Positions 13,235 to 13,377 of a stretch of DNA of 13,377 nucleotides are shown here, piece by piece. The notes below the pieces were generated by a model. The model was not told the origin of the DNA. It ran no database searches and saw nothing but the letters and a program-made list of their open reading frames with translations. Position numbers and translations under genes: made by a program. The stretch lies in contig JAIOSN010000112.1 in the NCBI GenBank assembly GCA_021107605.1, positions 1-13,377 on the forward strand. Direction: 5' to 3'. Source of the DNA: Anaerolineae bacterium. Lineage in GTDB: Bacteria > Chloroflexota > Anaerolineae > B4-G1 > SLSP01. The stretch's first letter is position 1. Each line of letters opens with the position of its first letter.

Positions 13235-13250
13235 GCCCGCTGAAGCGGGC
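13235..13250. repeat. Hairpin of the GCC-N4-GA-N4-GGC family
   Basis: GCCCGCT-GA-AGCGGGC has two perfect 7-base arms with GA at the centre. It has the same layout as the hairpins at 11705-11720 and 13126-13141, but with a different stem sequence. Confidence 0.7.
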
Positions 13251-13299
13251 TAGGATGTCCTTCCGAGCCAAGCAAGGAATCTGCGCGCTCGGCATTTGG

Positions 13300-13377
13300 A
13301 GTAGCCGCGGTTTCCATACCGCGCCTAGCTACGCAACGACACCGGCTAGCCCCGTTCACGGGGCGTGGCTCCGTAGC
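13300..13377. repeat. 78-base direct repeat, copy 2 (reaches window edge)
   Basis: It is the second copy of 13077-13154, starting 223 bases after the first. The inner palindrome reads GCCCCGT-TC-ACGGGGC (13349-13364), the reverse complement of the form in copy 1. It may continue beyond the window. Confidence 0.85.

Larger units (their letters stand above)
13055..13377. other. Repeat-filled intergenic region at the right edge (323 bases)
   Basis: No credible gene is present. The region consists almost wholly of repeats: two 78-base direct repeats (13077-13154 and 13300-13377), a 16-base inverted repeat in between, and several short hairpins. Open frames here are by-products of the GC-rich palindromes. 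Confidence 0.7.

Noticed and set aside
13077..13377. CRISPR array
   Set aside because: There are only two direct repeats, they are 78 bases long, the spacer is 145 bases and itself full of palindromes, and no cas gene is present.

Overview
The window looks like a chromosomal segment of a moderately GC-rich, free-living bacterium, most plausibly a member of the Chloroflexota (Anaerolineae-like). This is inferred from gene style, not from a marker gene. The clues are a GT39-type mannosyltransferase-like enzyme with the beta-rich C-terminal domain common in that phylum, a lipoprotein with an S-L-A-C-N lipobox, dispersed hairpin repeats, and sigma70-type promoters with strong Shine-Dalgarno sites. 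No rRNA, tRNA, CRISPR array, transposase or integrase is visible.

Layout. (1) 1-1057, minus: the N-terminal part of an O-antigen ligase/polymerase-like membrane protein running off the left edge, with a near-consensus promoter. (2) 1272-1697, minus: a small unknown protein with its own promoter, divergent from (3) three plus-strand genes at 2073-4433. These encode an exported lipoprotein of four repeats arranged A-B-A-B, a one-domain EamA-type membrane protein, and a membrane-anchored nuclease-like protein related to archaeal Holliday junction resolvases. (4) From 11606 down to 4664, minus: a long co-directional run of a lone response regulator, a MogA/MoaB molybdopterin protein, a GT39-like glycosyltransferase, a bifunctional NAD(P)H-hydrate repair enzyme, an ABC/AAA-type ATPase gene, a TOPRIM-like protein and a small membrane protein. 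(5) 12077-13054, plus: an extended-SDR epimerase/dehydrogenase, with clusters of palindromic repeats on both sides (11705-11812 and 13077-13377).

The most notable functional unit is the ATPase + TOPRIM pair (5109-7092). It resembles two-gene OLD-like or PARIS-like defence architectures and is closest in feel to the DUF4276-type TOPRIM partners. The ATPase frame is broken by one in-frame TAG just after the H-loop. The reading frame continues for 61 more codons of family-like sequence and ends 10 bases before the TOPRIM start. Three other genes in the window use TAG as an ordinary stop, which argues against codon reassignment and for a nonsense mutation, a sequencing error or a functional truncation.

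The most notable non-coding signal is a family of short hairpins of the form GCC-N4-GA-N4-GGC whose stem sequences covary. Two 78-base direct repeats at the right end are identical except that one such hairpin appears in inverted orientation. Other structure includes an 8-base tandem repeat that supplies a stop codon, a dispersed repeat with 9- and 10-base periods upstream of the lipoprotein, and a perfect 13-base-pair hairpin without a U tract after the lipoprotein.
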